Positions 44,675-56,832 of a DNA stretch of 64,000 bases are shown piece by piece; positions within the stretch are counted from its first letter, which is position 1; each line of letters starts with the position of its first letter. A model generated the notes under the pieces. The model was not told the origin of the DNA and searched no databases. It saw nothing but the letters and a program-made list of their open reading frames with translations. Both the position numbers and the translations under genes were made by a program. Source of the stretch: Coniella vitis (lineage: Eukaryota; Ascomycota; Sordariomycetes; Diaporthales; Schizoparmaceae); NCBI GenBank assembly GCA_011317545.1, contig WUJK01000003.1, positions 2,666,001 to 2,730,000 on the forward strand. Reading direction: 5' to 3'.

Positions 44675-46989
44675 ACCACGGTCGAATGACTGATACAGAG
44701 AGCCTCGCATACATACAGCAGACTGCCTCGATCCTTGCACGGGTTTCTATTGGGCAAATTTTCCTTGGAGCCCAATACAGGCCACAGCCACACATTGAAG
44801 TCTGGCAAACGCTTGCTTTCGGGGCGAGTCGACGGCCCCTCCAGAGTATCGTGTGTGCAGCTTATCGCTACTAGTGTAGGGCAGCCAATCCCCAGTCGAC
44901 AACCTCGCGGGCAAGCCCTTCAGTCTGATAAAGAATCTGAAATGAGTGATCAGTTGATTTGCCAGACTTCCCTGGCACAATAGTAAAGATAGGCTCGAAG
45001 CAAGACATCTTCGACTATAAATAGTTGTGCCCATTGAGGGGAAGGCCGGCAAAAAAAGAAAGAAGAAAAAAATGTGACAAACGTTGTGCGCGGCAACGAT
45101 GCAAGTACATACTATAGTATGAAGTGGGTTGCACTTTGAGCAGCACACTGCAGGTCTTGGACGGCGCTACTGACGCCCCGACACTGTCCAAGTCATGATG
45201 AGCATGCAACCTCTGCGACTTTGCTCACTGTTTCCTATTTTAGGAAATCTAGGGCGCCCATGTATTTTGTGGTCGGTCTACAGACTGCATGCAGAACATG
45301 ACAGGGTGTGTGTTACAGGCGGTATGCTTCGCGGATTCTGGCGTGCTACCGGAGAGAGGGCCGACAACCAGCACGATCATTTTGCTCATCTTTGAGAGAA
45401 AAGAGCAGAATGTCTCGATGCACAACAAGTGTTTCTGACCTGGTATACAGCAGGAAAGCAAAGCGAGTTACATTTTGTTTTCAATATTCGTATCGTTCAC
45501 AAGTCCAAGCTGATGCTATCATTTACTATGTACTATGTATGCCTTTTGTCAGCACGCATGACTCTGTATGAAGACGCACCGAACGTGCAGAGGACTTCCG
45601 CCGTCGCTAGGCCCTGCAAGTGTTGCAGATGCGCTGCAGATGTGCATTCGGGGATCACGCATATTGGCAAGTGATTGGGCACATTAGGAAGAAGAGGCAA
45701 CCAATCACAGGCGTAGCCAAGGTGCGGCTTGCATACGACAAGGATGGATGCTGCACACGGCAAAAGAAAACCCGCTACCCCAACGCTGCACAATGCGATG
45801 TAGCCGCCGAGGTCGCCAACCAGAACGTCGAGAGGCCCTGGCAGGCCTGGAAGGCACACTGTTGCATCTTCCGTCCGGTTTTCCCACCCCCCAGTCGCCA
45901 TCTACCACCAACCACAAGGCCTAGCGAGGATTGGCACGGGCGAGAAGGGGGTTGCAAGCCTGCTCGACTGGTCCAGTCACCCTCAATGTGGCACTTCGGG
46001 ACATGGGCAGCCTCAATAGCGCCAGAAAAAAAGTGCTCGAGCAAGACTGCGGCTTGCCGTGAATGGCATTGTTCTCCACACACGCAGCCTGAAGCGACGT
46101 GATATCGGCCACTCTCTCGAGGTCCACCAGCTTGCAGTCCTGGCGTGCATGTGCCGCTGGCTCGCCCCGCTCTCGCCGTCTGAGGAGGGGAGCAATGGGA
46201 GTCTCTTTGCCTGTGAGTCTGCTGTGAGGCGTGCCTTGTCGAGGTCCTCTTGCGCTGGCTGCTCTGCGTGATGCCCCCGTGACAACGTACGGCTTCTGGC
46301 CGCGCACAGAAGATCTGCGAATCGAATTACTACTTCGCTTCAGGACATAGCATGTACTTAGCACTCTCCTAACCAATACATAGTAGTGTACCAAAATTGC
46401 ATGCTCGCTTCCCGTCTGGGCTGGCGCCACCAGGATATCGCACTGCTCTGGGCGTTTATTTTCTCACCACGACTCGCTCGGCTTACATGGGCGCATGTCT
46501 GGCCCTCGAGCCTATCAGATCGTCGCCCACCACGCTGCCGCCGTGTACCCCAGTCCCTCCGGTATGGAACCCTGACTGCTTCCACTCGTGTCACTTGCAT
46601 GCCGATGCCATACCTGCCAGGTACTCGCTCGCCTTTTCGGCATCGAATGAGCGCTCGCCCGCCTCCTCGCTGGGCTGGCGGCAACTGATGAAAACCATCG
46701 CCCTCCCCTTCAGGCGGGACCTGGGGAATTCTCTTTCTTTTTCTCGGATAGCTGGCCTCATCTGTCGCTGTTTTCCCTTTCTTTCCGTCACTTCTTCTCC
46801 TGCCTAGCCCTTTGTCTTTGCAAGGAAGAACACCGCGAGGACGATAAAATCGTAGACGAGCATACATACCTCCAGGCTACTCAGCGTCCTCCCTGGGACC
46901 GTTCTCCAGCCCCAAGCAACCGGGTCGCTTGTGCTCATCTCTCCTGGTCTTTTTCTTTTCTTTTTCTGCTGGACCATAGTCTCGCCATC

Positions 46990-48669
46990 ATGGGCGCCAT
47001 CGATGAGAAGAAGCGGCCTGCCGCTTTGAACTTCGAGAACCAGCGCAAGGTTTCATCAGATTCCACGTCCACCACATCCTCTCTCGGAAAGCCACCTAGG
47101 ACGCCACGGTTTGCTGAGGCAACGAGCATCCACTCGCCCATCGAGGCCAATGGGGACAGGAACATGGTTCCCCAGTCACAACCAGGCGATATTGGCTTTG
47201 GCTACATCAACAGCAACCCAGACGCCGTCACAATGCCAATGAGCCCAAGGTCACCACTAAAGAGCGCCTTGAGGGCACCGGGGACTCCAGGACGGGGGCT
47301 CAACCCGCTGAGCCCAACCTTTAGGGAGGAGGATATTTTGGAGAAGAGGGAGGCTCACACAGATATTGAGCAAGCAAAGGACCTGGTACGCAGATACTCC
47401 CCACCATGATCAGAGATATTGTCAACCAAGTACAAGCACGTCACTAACACGCAATGACAGAAAATAAAAACTCGGGTGCGGATGGCCAAGTTTGCGCTGC
47501 GCGGTGTCAACTTCAGCTGCAGTCTGATTGTGCTCGCTATGCTGTCGTCGACCTTTAGCATCTTCAACGCCACAAAGGATCTCAAAGAAAAGAACGGCCT
47601 TCCAGCATGGGCAACCAACACCAACGTCACCCCGCAGCTCCTGACGCTTGTTTCCTCATGCATCTCTCTCTTCTTTTCCGTCCTTGTCTTCATCGGCTAC
47701 GCTCGTGGAGGCCACAAGCGCGCCGAGAAGGTGGGCGTCTACTACACCATCTTTGCCTGCGGCTGGTTCGTCTTCAACATGGCAATCTGGATCGCCAGCA
47801 TCGTCATCCTGCAGCACGCCAAAACCAGCAGCAACGACAAGGACCTGTGGGGCTGGTCTTGCAACAACAACCTGCGCCATGAGCTCTTCAACAACCAGGT
47901 TGATTATGCGCTTGTGTGCAGACTTCAGGTACGATTAATGCAATGAATAGAGCCTTCCAGCCAATTAGATTTCCTAACGTCTTCTCTGCAGAACTGGTCT
48001 CTGGTCTGTATGATCATCGAGGTCGTTATCGAAGCCATCTCTATCACCCTCTACTCGGTTGTCTTTTACCGATACTACACCAAGCGCCGCCTCATGAAGT
48101 CTATGGACATGCGCGACAAGGCCCGTTCCGACCTCTACCTTGCCCAGCTGCGCACCCAGTCCGCACCCAACACGCCCGGCTTTGGCCCCAAGTCCCCCTC
48201 CTTCGCCTCCGTGTACGGTCCCAAGTCCCCCGGCATGTACTCGCAGCACGCCCTCTCCCCGCGCTTCCCACCACCGGCCGCCTACCGCTCCCTCGGCGAC
48301 ATTCAAGAAACAGGCAGCACGCCCTTCACCCCGGGTGGCAAGCACGTTCCTGAACCTGCCAGTGCGTTCGCTTCCATGGCCAATTCCCGCGGCGCCGAGA
48401 AGCCCTTCAAGCTCCAGGCGCCACCGCCAAAGGCACCGTCTGCAACGCGCAAGCCTGGCCTGTCGCCTGTCGCCGCCTCGCCCATTGAGACTTTCCCTTC
48501 TGTCGGGAGGCCACAGTCGCGCGAGGAGGAGCAGGCTGTGCGCGGGAATGGCCATGGTCCTGTAGCAGTCGAGGAGCCAGTGTACGATGCTGTGCCCATT
48601 CCTGGTGCGTATGCAGGCCAGGCTGTCAAGAGCCCGCCTCCAGCACAGACGACGTTCCAACATAGGTAG
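46990..48669 (+). CDS. Four-TM membrane protein, fungal, unknown function
   Basis: Three exons: 46990-47385, 47461-47928, 47992-48669; introns 75 and 63 bp; 513 residues. The cytosolic N-terminus is Ser/Pro-rich with likely phosphosites (SPRSPLKSALRAPGTPG). Four hydrophobic segments follow: about 142-162 (SLIVLAMLSSTFSIF), 188-208 (LLTLVSSCISLFFSVLVFIG), 218-242 (IFACGWFVFNMAIWIASIVI) and 289-312 (VCMIIEVVIEAISITLYSVV), then a long disordered tail with SP/TP repeats (GFGPKSPSFASVYGPKSPG). The layout is MARVEL-like, and similar four-TM proteins with long tails are known in hyphal fusion (Neurospora HAM proteins). That link is only a resemblance; function is not assigned. Confidence 0.8.
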
Positions 48670-50200
48670 ACGACGCCGGGTGATGCTGTTTGATTTGCGT
48701 TGCTTGCAATATCCAGACAAGACTTGTTTTTGCGTTTTCCTTGTATTCTACAGCTGTGCTGGATAAGCTGAGGTGATTTTTTCTATTCTTATTACTTTCA
48801 CTCAAGTGTGAAAAACTACTCATTTACTTACTCACCTACTTATACCACTGGCGTTTTTATTCTGGGTCACAATGGGCAGACAGGACAGCTTTCCAATATG
48901 ACGAAAGCCTGGTACATATTGCTTCGGAGGAATGTTTTGATAGGCGAGGGGAGGGAGACGCCCTGCCGCGAGGACAAAAAAATACTGTCTCAAACTACCT
49001 AGCCTCGAGAGTAGTATAATTGAAATCAAAAGACTCAAAGTTGGACAAAATTTCTGGCATCTTTTATTGCTTTCATAATGTGCTGGGTGTCGGCCTCTAA
49101 AAAAAGAAAGAAGAAAAGACATACCTTTTAGCTTGCCATTTCTTTGTCGGACTCTGGTGTTGTTGGATGCAATCGGTCCTGCCGTATGCTAAGCGCCAGG
49201 GTAAAGTGGTTGATAGGCAGACTTGAAACAACCATTTCTTGACAATTGGGCGCTTGGGAAAATGAAGGAAACAAATCCAAGTTTTCCAATTGTAGAAGGA
49301 TTTTGGTGCCCATTCATGTGTTGCGTTCTTTGTATACAAAAAAAAAAAAAAAAAAACCAATTCAAGGCAGACCTGACCAAGCACACAATCGTCTCTCACT
49401 TTCGATCAGTTAAATAGCAGCCATCATAAAATCTGCTGCTGTAATTGACTACTAGTGGAAAAGGGGGAAATTGTCGAGGTCGCTATACTATATTATGTAG
49501 TATACCACGAAAAGATTCACAGTCTCCATGCGATGAGTGATCATTGTTGCCAAGCTTTCAATGACAACGGTCTGGCATTCTTGACGAAAACGGCCATTCG
49601 ATATATCTGACGGTCTTGCCGAACCTTGAGATCCATTTCCACTTCTGTAAAGCCAGCCAGCCGCATTGGATATAATCCCTTGGCTCCGAATAGTCGTACC
49701 GTGATACACCGGATTGTTTCTCAGCTTTTGGCATATACCAGCGTTACACAGTCAAACCAAGGCTCACGCTGTCGAACATGATATCATGTGGTTCTACCCG
49801 GGGGGCCTTTGCCACATCGTCAGTTTGATCCGTGTTGTTGTTGACGATGGGCTACTTTTTAAGCCAAGCACTCTTTCCGAATCCAGGCTCGCGCCCCTGC
49901 GACTTTACATAGTACAGCTTAGCATAGACCGGGGGGCTAGACCGCCCACCGCCCGCCCACCCCCTGAAAGCCCCACCAACGTCACCTCCAAACCGCACCT
50001 ACATAGTACAACACAGCTGGCTTTCATGATTCTCATCACTTCAGGGTCCTTTTGCCCCCGTTTCCGTTCTTGGTTCTTGGCTCGTTTTAACACCTTACCT
50101 GTTGATCTCTTGCCCATAATACACTCGGTGATTTGGCTGAACCCCTGCGTCTCGAAAAAGAAATCAGACGTATACTTCGACGCGAATACCTTGGAACAAA
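48670..50200. other. Tandem spacer upstream of UMP/CMP kinase
   Basis: 1.5 kb with a 19-nt poly-A run (49338-49356) and two TACATAGTA copies (49906-49914, 50000-50008) within 300 bp of the kinase start codon. No gene supported. Confidence 0.55.
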
Positions 50201-50943
50201 ATGCCTATCAACGACGCAACAGGTAAGCCAAGACCTGCTGGTTCCCGTTATCATTGAGGCTATAACTTGTCTTCCCAGCCAGCCAGCCAGCCAGCCATGA
50301 AGAGAACTGATAGGAAGCTGACTTTTGCCTGATTTCTTTTTTCCCCTTTGCCACAGTAATCTTTGTCCTCGGCGGCCCAGGCGCCGGAAAGGGCACTCAA
50401 TGCTCGCGCCTCGTAGACCGCTACGGCTTCACCCATCTCTCGGCCGGCGACCTGCTGCGCGCCGAGCAGGAGCGGCCAGGCTCCCAGTACGGCCAGCTCA
50501 TCAAGGACTACATCAAGGACGGCAAGATTGTGCCCATGGAAGTCACCATTGCGCTGCTCGAAAACGCCATGAAGGAGACCATTTCCAAATCCAATGCGGC
50601 CTCCGCCAAGCGCTTCCTGATCGACGGCTTCCCGCGCAAGCTCGACCAGGCGCTCAAGTTTGAAGAGTCGGTCTGCGCCGCCCAGTTCGTCCTCTTCTAC
50701 GACTGCCCCGAGTCGACCATGGAGAAGCGCCTGCTGGAGCGCGGCAAGACGAGCGGCCGCGCCGATGACAATGAGGAGTCGATTCGCAAGCGCTTCAGAA
50801 CGTTCATCGAGACGAGTATGCCGGTTGTCGATTACTACGAAAAGCAAGGGCGCGTTGTCAAGATTGACGCGACGCCCGAGCCCGAGGTGGTCGAAGCCAA
50901 GACGAGAGAGGCGCTGCGGGAAAGGCTTGGGGAAGAGTTCTAG
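50201..50943 (+). CDS. UMP/CMP kinase (uridylate kinase)
   Basis: Two exons: 50201-50222 (22 nt, seven codons plus one base) and 50357-50943; intron of 134 bp; 202 residues. The P-loop GGPGAGKGT (13-21) lies just past the junction, followed by SAGDLLRAEQ (NMP-binding), the motif IDGFPRKLDQA, the LID-region ERGKTSGRADDNEESIRKR, and a C-terminal helix. The short LID and GRADDN identify the UMP/CMP kinase branch (yeast Ura6), not adenylate kinase. It phosphorylates UMP and CMP with ATP for nucleotide synthesis. The intron contains five tandem CCAG units (50275-50294). Confidence 0.93.
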
Positions 50944-51419
50944 GAGCCCTTGTTGATTGCGGTGCAGGGTAGAGGAGCAGTGGGGTCTGCAGATAAAGAT
51001 GGAGGGTGTTGAACATAGGTGCTGGCTGTTGAACCTTTTTGGTCTCTTTTCCCAGAAAACAAAGAGACACACACACACATAGACACATTGGTACTAAGGG
51101 CGGGAGCTATGGCATTACACGCATACAGATAAAACGGTTGTCGCAGTTCTTGGTCTCGTCATAGAGTATACATACACGGGGATATCGTTTATAGAGCGTC
51201 GAATACTCTTCGCAAAATGCAGTTTTTATTCCGAAGCATTTTCTTTTTCCCGTGCTCTATCCTCCCAACGCCAGGACCCGGAAGCTGTTTTGGTTTCTCC
51301 CCGGCGATTACTTCGAAATCGTTACCACTTTCCCCTCAACAACAAAAAGAACCTCGCTGCTCTCCACGAATGCCGAAGAAGACCAACTCTCACTGACTCA
51401 AGACTCATCTTGATTTCCT
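50944..51419. other. Convergent 3' spacer
   Basis: Between the kinase and eIF3m stops; contains a short CA run near 51068-51080. No gene seen. Confidence 0.6.
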
Positions 51420-52697
51420 TTAGTCATCGTTGTCGTTTCTTGGTCTGCGGCCGCCACGTCCCTGAGGGGGACCATCACTGATACCTGCGGTCGCGAGCTT
51501 CTTCTCCAGCTCCTGCTGTTGTCTCTCCTTTGCCTTCTCCGCCTCAAGCTGCTGCACACGCAAGACAGTGTGAACGTGGTTTATGGTCGTCTTCCACACA
51601 TCAATGCGCGACTGCAGCTCTCGCCATTGCTTGTCGCTAAAGACACGGTAGATGGTCTTGTGCACCTTGAACACTCTGTCGCGCTGCGACATGCGACCCT
51701 CAACTAGCTGTGCCCGGATCACGTCAATGATCCAAAGTTCAACCTCTTCTGTGGGGATCTGCAGGCCCTTCGCAATCACATCGTAAGGAATTTCGCGGTC
51801 CTGGTGCGAGGCTGCCAAGCTGGCAAAGGTCAGCAGCCGCATCTTCGTCTCCAGTGTCTTCTCGTCCAACTTCTCCTTCTCGAGAAAGCCCTCATGCTCG
51901 AGCTTGAAGTCCTTGAAATCCTCCAGGTCCTGCTCAGCAAAGATGTCGAGTAGCTGGGCGTAGACGGGGTGGCTATCAGCCAGGGACTGGACCGGAGCCA
52001 GAGCGCGTAGGCCCTGGAAGTCATAAGCCCATGGACGCTCAATGACAAGAATCATTTTAAGAGCGCGCAGGGACAGCTTCTGGGCCTCCTCAGAAGAGCT
52101 GTCGTCGGCGTCAAAGGTTCGGAGTGCCTCCAACAGGTGCTCGTATGCGATCTTGTTCTCGTCGGCGGCTTCCGCTGCGTCAGCAATCTCTACGTATAGT
52201 CTTTGCTTGCCCTCCTCGTCGGTACCCCAAGCCTCAAGCCAGCCAGGCACGTTCTTGAGGGCGGGCTTGATGGTGTCAAACATGTTGTTCAACTTGACGA
52301 AGCGGACAATCTGCAGGAAGACGTTGAAGCGTATTGGGTCATCCTTGCTGAGCAGGTTGAAGACGGTCGACAGGCTACCGAGAGCAAGGTCGCGGCCGTT
52401 GACGGGAGAGGAGGTGATCGGTTTCGTAAGGTTGGAGCAGATGGGCTGCAGGTGCTTCTTGGGGTCTTTGGAGTAGTTGATGACGGCGAAGATGAGCAGG
52501 TTGAACGCAGGACCAATCTCCTTTTCTGGTGCCGAATTCAGGACTGGCGAGGCCTTGACGATGGCGGCAAGCGCATCTTCGGTCTGTCCCTTCTCGATCA
52601 GGGGTCGGATCTCGTCGCCAGCCTTGACGTAGTCGGCAATCTCTTGCAGGATGTCGTTGGCGCTGCCATCGACGAAGACCAGACCACGGGGCGCCAT
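51420..52697 (-). CDS. Translation initiation factor eIF3 subunit M
   Basis: Single exon, 425 residues, ATG at 52697 (MAPRGLVFVDGSANDILQEI). All-helical N-terminal part followed by the PCI domain (about 240-360), with FASLAASHQDREIPYDVIAKG and the winged-helix stretch EEVELWIIDVIRAQLVEGRM, and a C-terminal Gln/Glu-rich coiled coil ending in a Gly/Arg tail (GRGGRRPRNDNDD). eIF3m belongs to the octameric PCI/MPN core of eIF3 that binds the 40S subunit. Budding yeast lacks it; its presence fits a filamentous ascomycete (known of the family). Confidence 0.94.
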   Translation of the reverse strand: MAPRGLVFVDGSANDILQEIADYVKAGDEIRPLIEKGQTEDALAAIVKASPVLNSAPEKEIGPAFNLLIFAVINYSKDPKKHLQPICSNLTKPITSSPVNGRDLALGSLSTVFNLLSKDDPIRFNVFLQIVRFVKLNNMFDTIKPALKNVPGWLEAWGTDEEGKQRLYVEIADAAEAADENKIAYEHLLEALRTFDADDSSSEEAQKLSLRALKMILVIERPWAYDFQGLRALAPVQSLADSHPVYAQLLDIFAEQDLEDFKDFKLEHEGFLEKEKLDEKTLETKMRLLTFASLAASHQDREIPYDVIAKGLQIPTEEVELWIIDVIRAQLVEGRMSQRDRVFKVHKTIYRVFSDKQWRELQSRIDVWKTTINHVHTVLRVQQLEAEKAKERQQQELEKKLATAGISDGPPQGRGGRRPRNDNDD

Positions 52698-53075
52698 GTT
52701 GAAAGGAGACGGTGTGGAGGAAGCTGTCTCGGCTTGCGAAGGGGCGGTATTGCGGTAGGAGAAAGGGTGGCGGGGAGGGCAAGGAAGAGAAGGAGGCCGA
52801 CCCGTTTTACTGTTGTTCGCCGGTCTTTTGGCAGAGAGGGGGGTTTCTGGTTGGTCGGGGTGTACGTTGCAGGAGAAAAGGTTCTTTGAACCTCCAACTC
52901 AAAAGACCCCACCAAAAACGCTCGCTGCTGGGCTCGCTTTGAATGACTGGGACAATCACTTTCTGGCCGCGCCTGCCCAAGAAATTTCTCACTTGGTGGG
53001 CGCGGGGAGTTGTGGCTGAAGCGTGCGCTAAGCAGGGATAATGCCAATCATTGTGGCGCAAAAACTTCTATGATA

Positions 53076-53103
53076 GTACATAGTACTATGTACATACATA
53101 GTA
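53076..53103. repeat. Nested palindrome of the TACATAGTA motif
   Basis: Three overlapping copies of the 9-mer (53077-53085, 53084-53092, 53095-53103). Positions 53076-53093 form an 18-bp perfect palindrome, GTACATAGTACTATGTAC. It lies about 380 bp upstream of eIF3m. Confidence 0.85.
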
Positions 53104-53521
53104 CAAAGTACGTGCCTTCCAACCACCGTATCTTTGTACACTTGCTGGGAGGATGCTGAGCACGGCTTTTCTACTCGTCAGCGGAACAGAACGCATTTGA
53201 GTTTTTCCTTGGAGGACAGCACTCGACTCCTTCAAATCGATCATGTACGGTGGTGTTGTTGTTGCGGTTGTTGTTGTTGTAGACTAGTGGATTGTTCAGA
53301 GCCTGCCTGCTTGCTTCTCGCACAGGCTAGTACTGAGACTGAAAACTAACTTGCATGGGTACTTGCTCGCATCGGGACTGGGAGACGATGGAGACAACGG
53401 AGATGCTGTTGTGAGGCTGTGGCGACACAGTAGCTCGTGTTATTAGTCTACTTGCTTTACAGAATATTTGCCCACAGCCATGTCGAGCCGGTATGCCCAA
53501 TTCGTTGCTATGTATCCCATA

Positions 53522-53535
53522 CCTACCTAGGTAGG
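53522..53535. repeat. 14-bp perfect palindrome
   Basis: CCTACCTAGGTAGG equals its own reverse complement. Palindromes built on CCTAGG are frequent in spacers of filamentous ascomycetes, in my recollection; whether a factor binds is unknown. Confidence 0.75.
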
Positions 53536-54429
53536 CATGTTGATCGACAGATGCATTAGAAGGTGGCTGCCATGAAGTTTGCTTTGAGCCCAAGCCTTCT
53601 TTTCTTTCTGGTCTCGGTTAATAAGAATCGAATAGTATGCGCGGATTTTCAAATCGTGGTCCCTGCCGTATGATGAGCTCTACTAGGAAGTTATGTCGTC
53701 GCTGAGGCAGGCACATTATCGCTGTGGAATCGCTCCAAGTCGCAGTGGCTGATCCTTACTCTGTACTGCTACACAGCACACCTAATATACTACGGCAGTC
53801 TCCGCAAGACAAACCTCAGTATAATTGAACCGTTAATCGGGGCCAAAACAGAGTCACGAGGGGGAAGGAGTCGTGCTATATCGAATTTTTCTACGGCGCA
53901 TGCCTGTTGCATGCGAATGTGTTTTGTTGTGACTTTGTTCGGTTCTGGTCGCGCGCCCTCATGCAGGTGATGTCAACTGAGTCACCCGCTGCCTCCACAG
54001 AAGGTTCCCTGTGGTGGTTCTGGGCCGTCGGGCTGCTGTCGACCCCTGTAACTTCATAGCTGCGCCTCTGGTCCAAGAAGCAGTGACCACTGTGTTGTGG
54101 CTCTAATATGCGCTAACGGCACTGCTGGAATCCGCTGAACTCATCGTCCCCAGAACCCAGATCATCATCCAGGTTTCGAGGTCCCTTGACTGACATCAGT
54201 CTCTTTGGAGCACCCTACGCACCGAGCTTGCCCATACTTTGCGGTTCCATTGCCATAAGCTCCCCCTACCTGCACACAGTTCCTTTTCGCTTCCAGCTGC
54301 CGACAGACGATTCTGTAACTTCCTCAGAAAAAAAAGAAAGAAACAAAAAACACCTACCGTCCCTCATTGCATCTTGTCGGCCAGCCGCCGTGTTGTTCCT
54401 CTTGTGAGATCGCCTTTGTCACCACAACC

Positions 54430-56832
54430 ATGGCTCCTCGAACCGAACAGAGCCAATTGAAGCGGGCTGCTGTACGTCGCACTCCACTGCCCTTGACAGT
54501 CGCCGACACCCCGCCTGTTCTTGCCTCCCTACATCAGTACTCTTGATCATGCTCGCACAGGTTCTTGTTGCGTTGCCAAGTCGCCGCATGCTAACCATGA
54601 CTGCTGCCTGTTCAGGGTTCGCCTGCATACAACGACCAAGACTCGTCCAAGCGGGTGCGCCGTTCTGAACGCCTGTCGTCGCAACGATCAGACCCCAAGG
54701 CCCACCAAAAGACACCCGTCGACACCAAGCAGCAACTCCCGTCCCCCATTACGCATACGTCCGCCGATGACCCCGGCACCCTCTTTAAAGAAGGGACCGC
54801 GACGCCGCCCGAGGGGCGGCCAAGTCAAGTACTACCACGAGGAGAAGAGGCCTACTCTCAACTCCAGGCATTCTCTCAGGGCTTCTCTTCGCCGCCTCAG
54901 GATACACAAGCATTCCCGTCCCAACTGATCGACCCCAACGAACCCTACTCGAAGGAAGTCAAAGATGAGACCAAAGAAGGCGTTTGGGGCTATCTCTTCC
55001 CCATGAACACACAATACGGCGGTAGATGCGTGGTGATGAAGAAGAGGGCGGCTTGCCCCAAGCCAGAAACGGTCCAAGATGTCGTACCGAAGAGGAAGGG
55101 CAAGAAAGCACTGAAGAAGGAAGAGATCAGCTTTGAAGAGACAAAGAAGAACGGCGTTCCATCTGGAGGCTACCTAATAGGTCGCCACCCTGAATGTGGT
55201 AAGTGGGCCCTCTAAAACGGTGCGCTTTCTCAACCGCGGTTACTAAGATGCCAAAGATATCGTGGTGGACGACCCCAGTGTTTCGAACCGTCACTGCTTG
55301 ATCTTCACAGAGAACAAGGCCCATGGCCCTGTCGCAATCCTCGAGGATCTCTCCAGCAACGGTACCTTTGTAAACGAGGCAATTGTCGGCCGGAACCAGC
55401 GAAGAGAGCTGAATGAGAATGATGAAGTGGCCGTGCTTGACAAGGCCCGCTTCGTTTTCAAATATCCAAAATCACGTCAAAGTAGTCGGTTCCTGCAACA
55501 CTACACTTTGCTGGAGCAACTCGGCAAGGGACATTTCGCAGAGGTCTTTCTTTGCGTCGAGAAGGCTACCGGTCAGAGATATGCTGTCAAGGTCTTCACG
55601 AAGTCACCCGGCATGGAAGAGAGGTCTAAGACAGATGGGCTTCAGCAGGAGATTGCTGTGCTGATGGGCGTTAGTCACCCCAACGTACTATGTCTCAAAG
55701 ACACCTTTGACGAGAAGCACGCCGTCTTTCTTGTTCTCGAGCTCGCTCCAAAAGGAGAACTGTTCAACTTCATCGTCATGAAGCAGAAGCTTACCGAGAG
55801 TGAGACTCGGAAGCTGTTCACTCAATTATTCCAAGGAATCAAGTATCTGGTAAGCCCGTGAGAGTGCATTTGCAGGTTTCAGGCCAGATGCTGATGTATG
55901 CCCACAATAGCATGACCGAAGCATTGTCCACCGCGATATCAAGCCGGAAAACATTCTCATGGTTGATGACGACCTCCATGTTAAGCTGGCTGATTTTGGA
56001 CTCGCCAAGATCATCGGTGAAGAATCCTTCACAACTACACTCTGTGGTACTCCAAGCTACGTGGCTCCAGAGATTCTGGCTGAAGGCAGGCACCGGAAGT
56101 ACACCAAGGCTGTCGATATTTGGTCGCTTGGCGTTGTGATGTACATTTGTCTGTGTGGTTTCCCACCATTCTCGGACGAATTGTACTCGCGAGACTTTCC
56201 CTACTCGCTGTCCCAACAGATCAAGGAAGGCAAATTTGACTACCCTTCTCCTTACTGGGACTCGGTTGGCGACCCTGCTCGTAAGTTGCGCAATGGCAAT
56301 GACTGTCGTGCACCTGTACTAACTCTCTTTGCTAGTGGAGCTTATCGATTGCATGCTCGTCGTTGACCCCGAGAAACGTTACACAGTCGATCAATGTCTC
56401 TCTCATCCTTGGATGACTGCTTCGAACCCTGAACTCAATGACAGCACCGACGGCTTGGTTGACGGATTCTCTGGTCTGGAAATGAATCGACGAGGTGTCG
56501 TTCGTGAGCGAACACTCTTATCGAGCATCAACTCTGTGCAGATTACTCGCATCCCTGCTCCAGATGGCAAGGATCCAATCGAAGTATACAAGAAGAACCC
56601 CCACGATCCCGTCAGGGAGCCGCGGCCTTACGATGCTCGGGATCCAGAAGAGTTTGTCGCGATGGGCGGCAAAGGTGACCAAGAACTTTTCCCGGAAAAC
56701 AGCCACTACAGCAAAGCGGACCTTCCTGCGCCCGGAAATACTAGCCCTGCTGCTACGCCCGTGCAGAATGGTAATGGCAATGCGACGAAAGTAAAGGCGT
56801 CCAAGGGCAAGTTCAGGGGCGGCAAGCACTAG
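54430..56832 (+). CDS. FHA-domain checkpoint kinase (Cds1/Chk2/PRD-4-like)
   Basis: Five exons: 54430-54471, 54616-55198, 55248-55849, 55911-56280, 56336-56832; introns 144, 49, 61 and 55 bp; 697 residues. N-terminal region (15-140) has about six SQ/TQ sites (SSQR, PSQV, YSQL, FSQG, DTQA, PSQL), an ATR/ATM target cluster. Single FHA domain with IGRHPEC near 202-207, SNRH (221-224) and NGTFVN (246-251). Kinase: GKGHFAEV (301-308), Lys323, HRDIKPEN with D418, DFG at 437-439, activation loop TTTLCGTPSYVAPE. The C-terminal tail is disordered and Lys-rich. One FHA rather than two fits Cds1/Chk2 more than yeast Rad53; Neurospora PRD-4, the orthologue that also resets the clock, has this layout. It transduces DNA damage and replication stress signals. 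Confidence 0.94.

Larger units (their letters stand above)
41844..46989. other. 5.1-kb gene-poor block with gene fragments
   Basis: The longest stretch without an intact gene in this window. It contains three fragments with coding character but no assignable family (42402-42965 minus; 43533-43670 plus; 44323-44674 plus), a GGCTTG x4 tandem repeat (43003-43026), TACTATGTA/TACATAGTA copies (45534-45549, 46377-46385) and, at the right end (about 46700-46989), a CT-rich leader of the next gene. Larger open frames near 45620-46870 on both strands show no domain and are judged shadows. Confidence 0.5.
52698..54429. promoter_or_regulatory. Divergent upstream region, eIF3m / checkpoint kinase
   Basis: 1.7 kb between divergent starts. 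Holds a palindromic motif cluster (53076-53103), a GTT repeat (about 53253-53280), a 14-bp perfect palindrome CCTACCTAGGTAGG (53522-53535) and a short A-rich run near 54328-54350. No gene supported. Confidence 0.55.

Noticed and set aside
45620..46867. Overlapping 160-170-codon open frames on both strands
   Set aside because: No domain, no shared splice logic, partly the complement of a CT-rich leader.
47974..48720. 248-codon minus-strand open frame
   Set aside because: Antisense to the last exon of the four-TM protein; Gly/Arg composition is a shadow.
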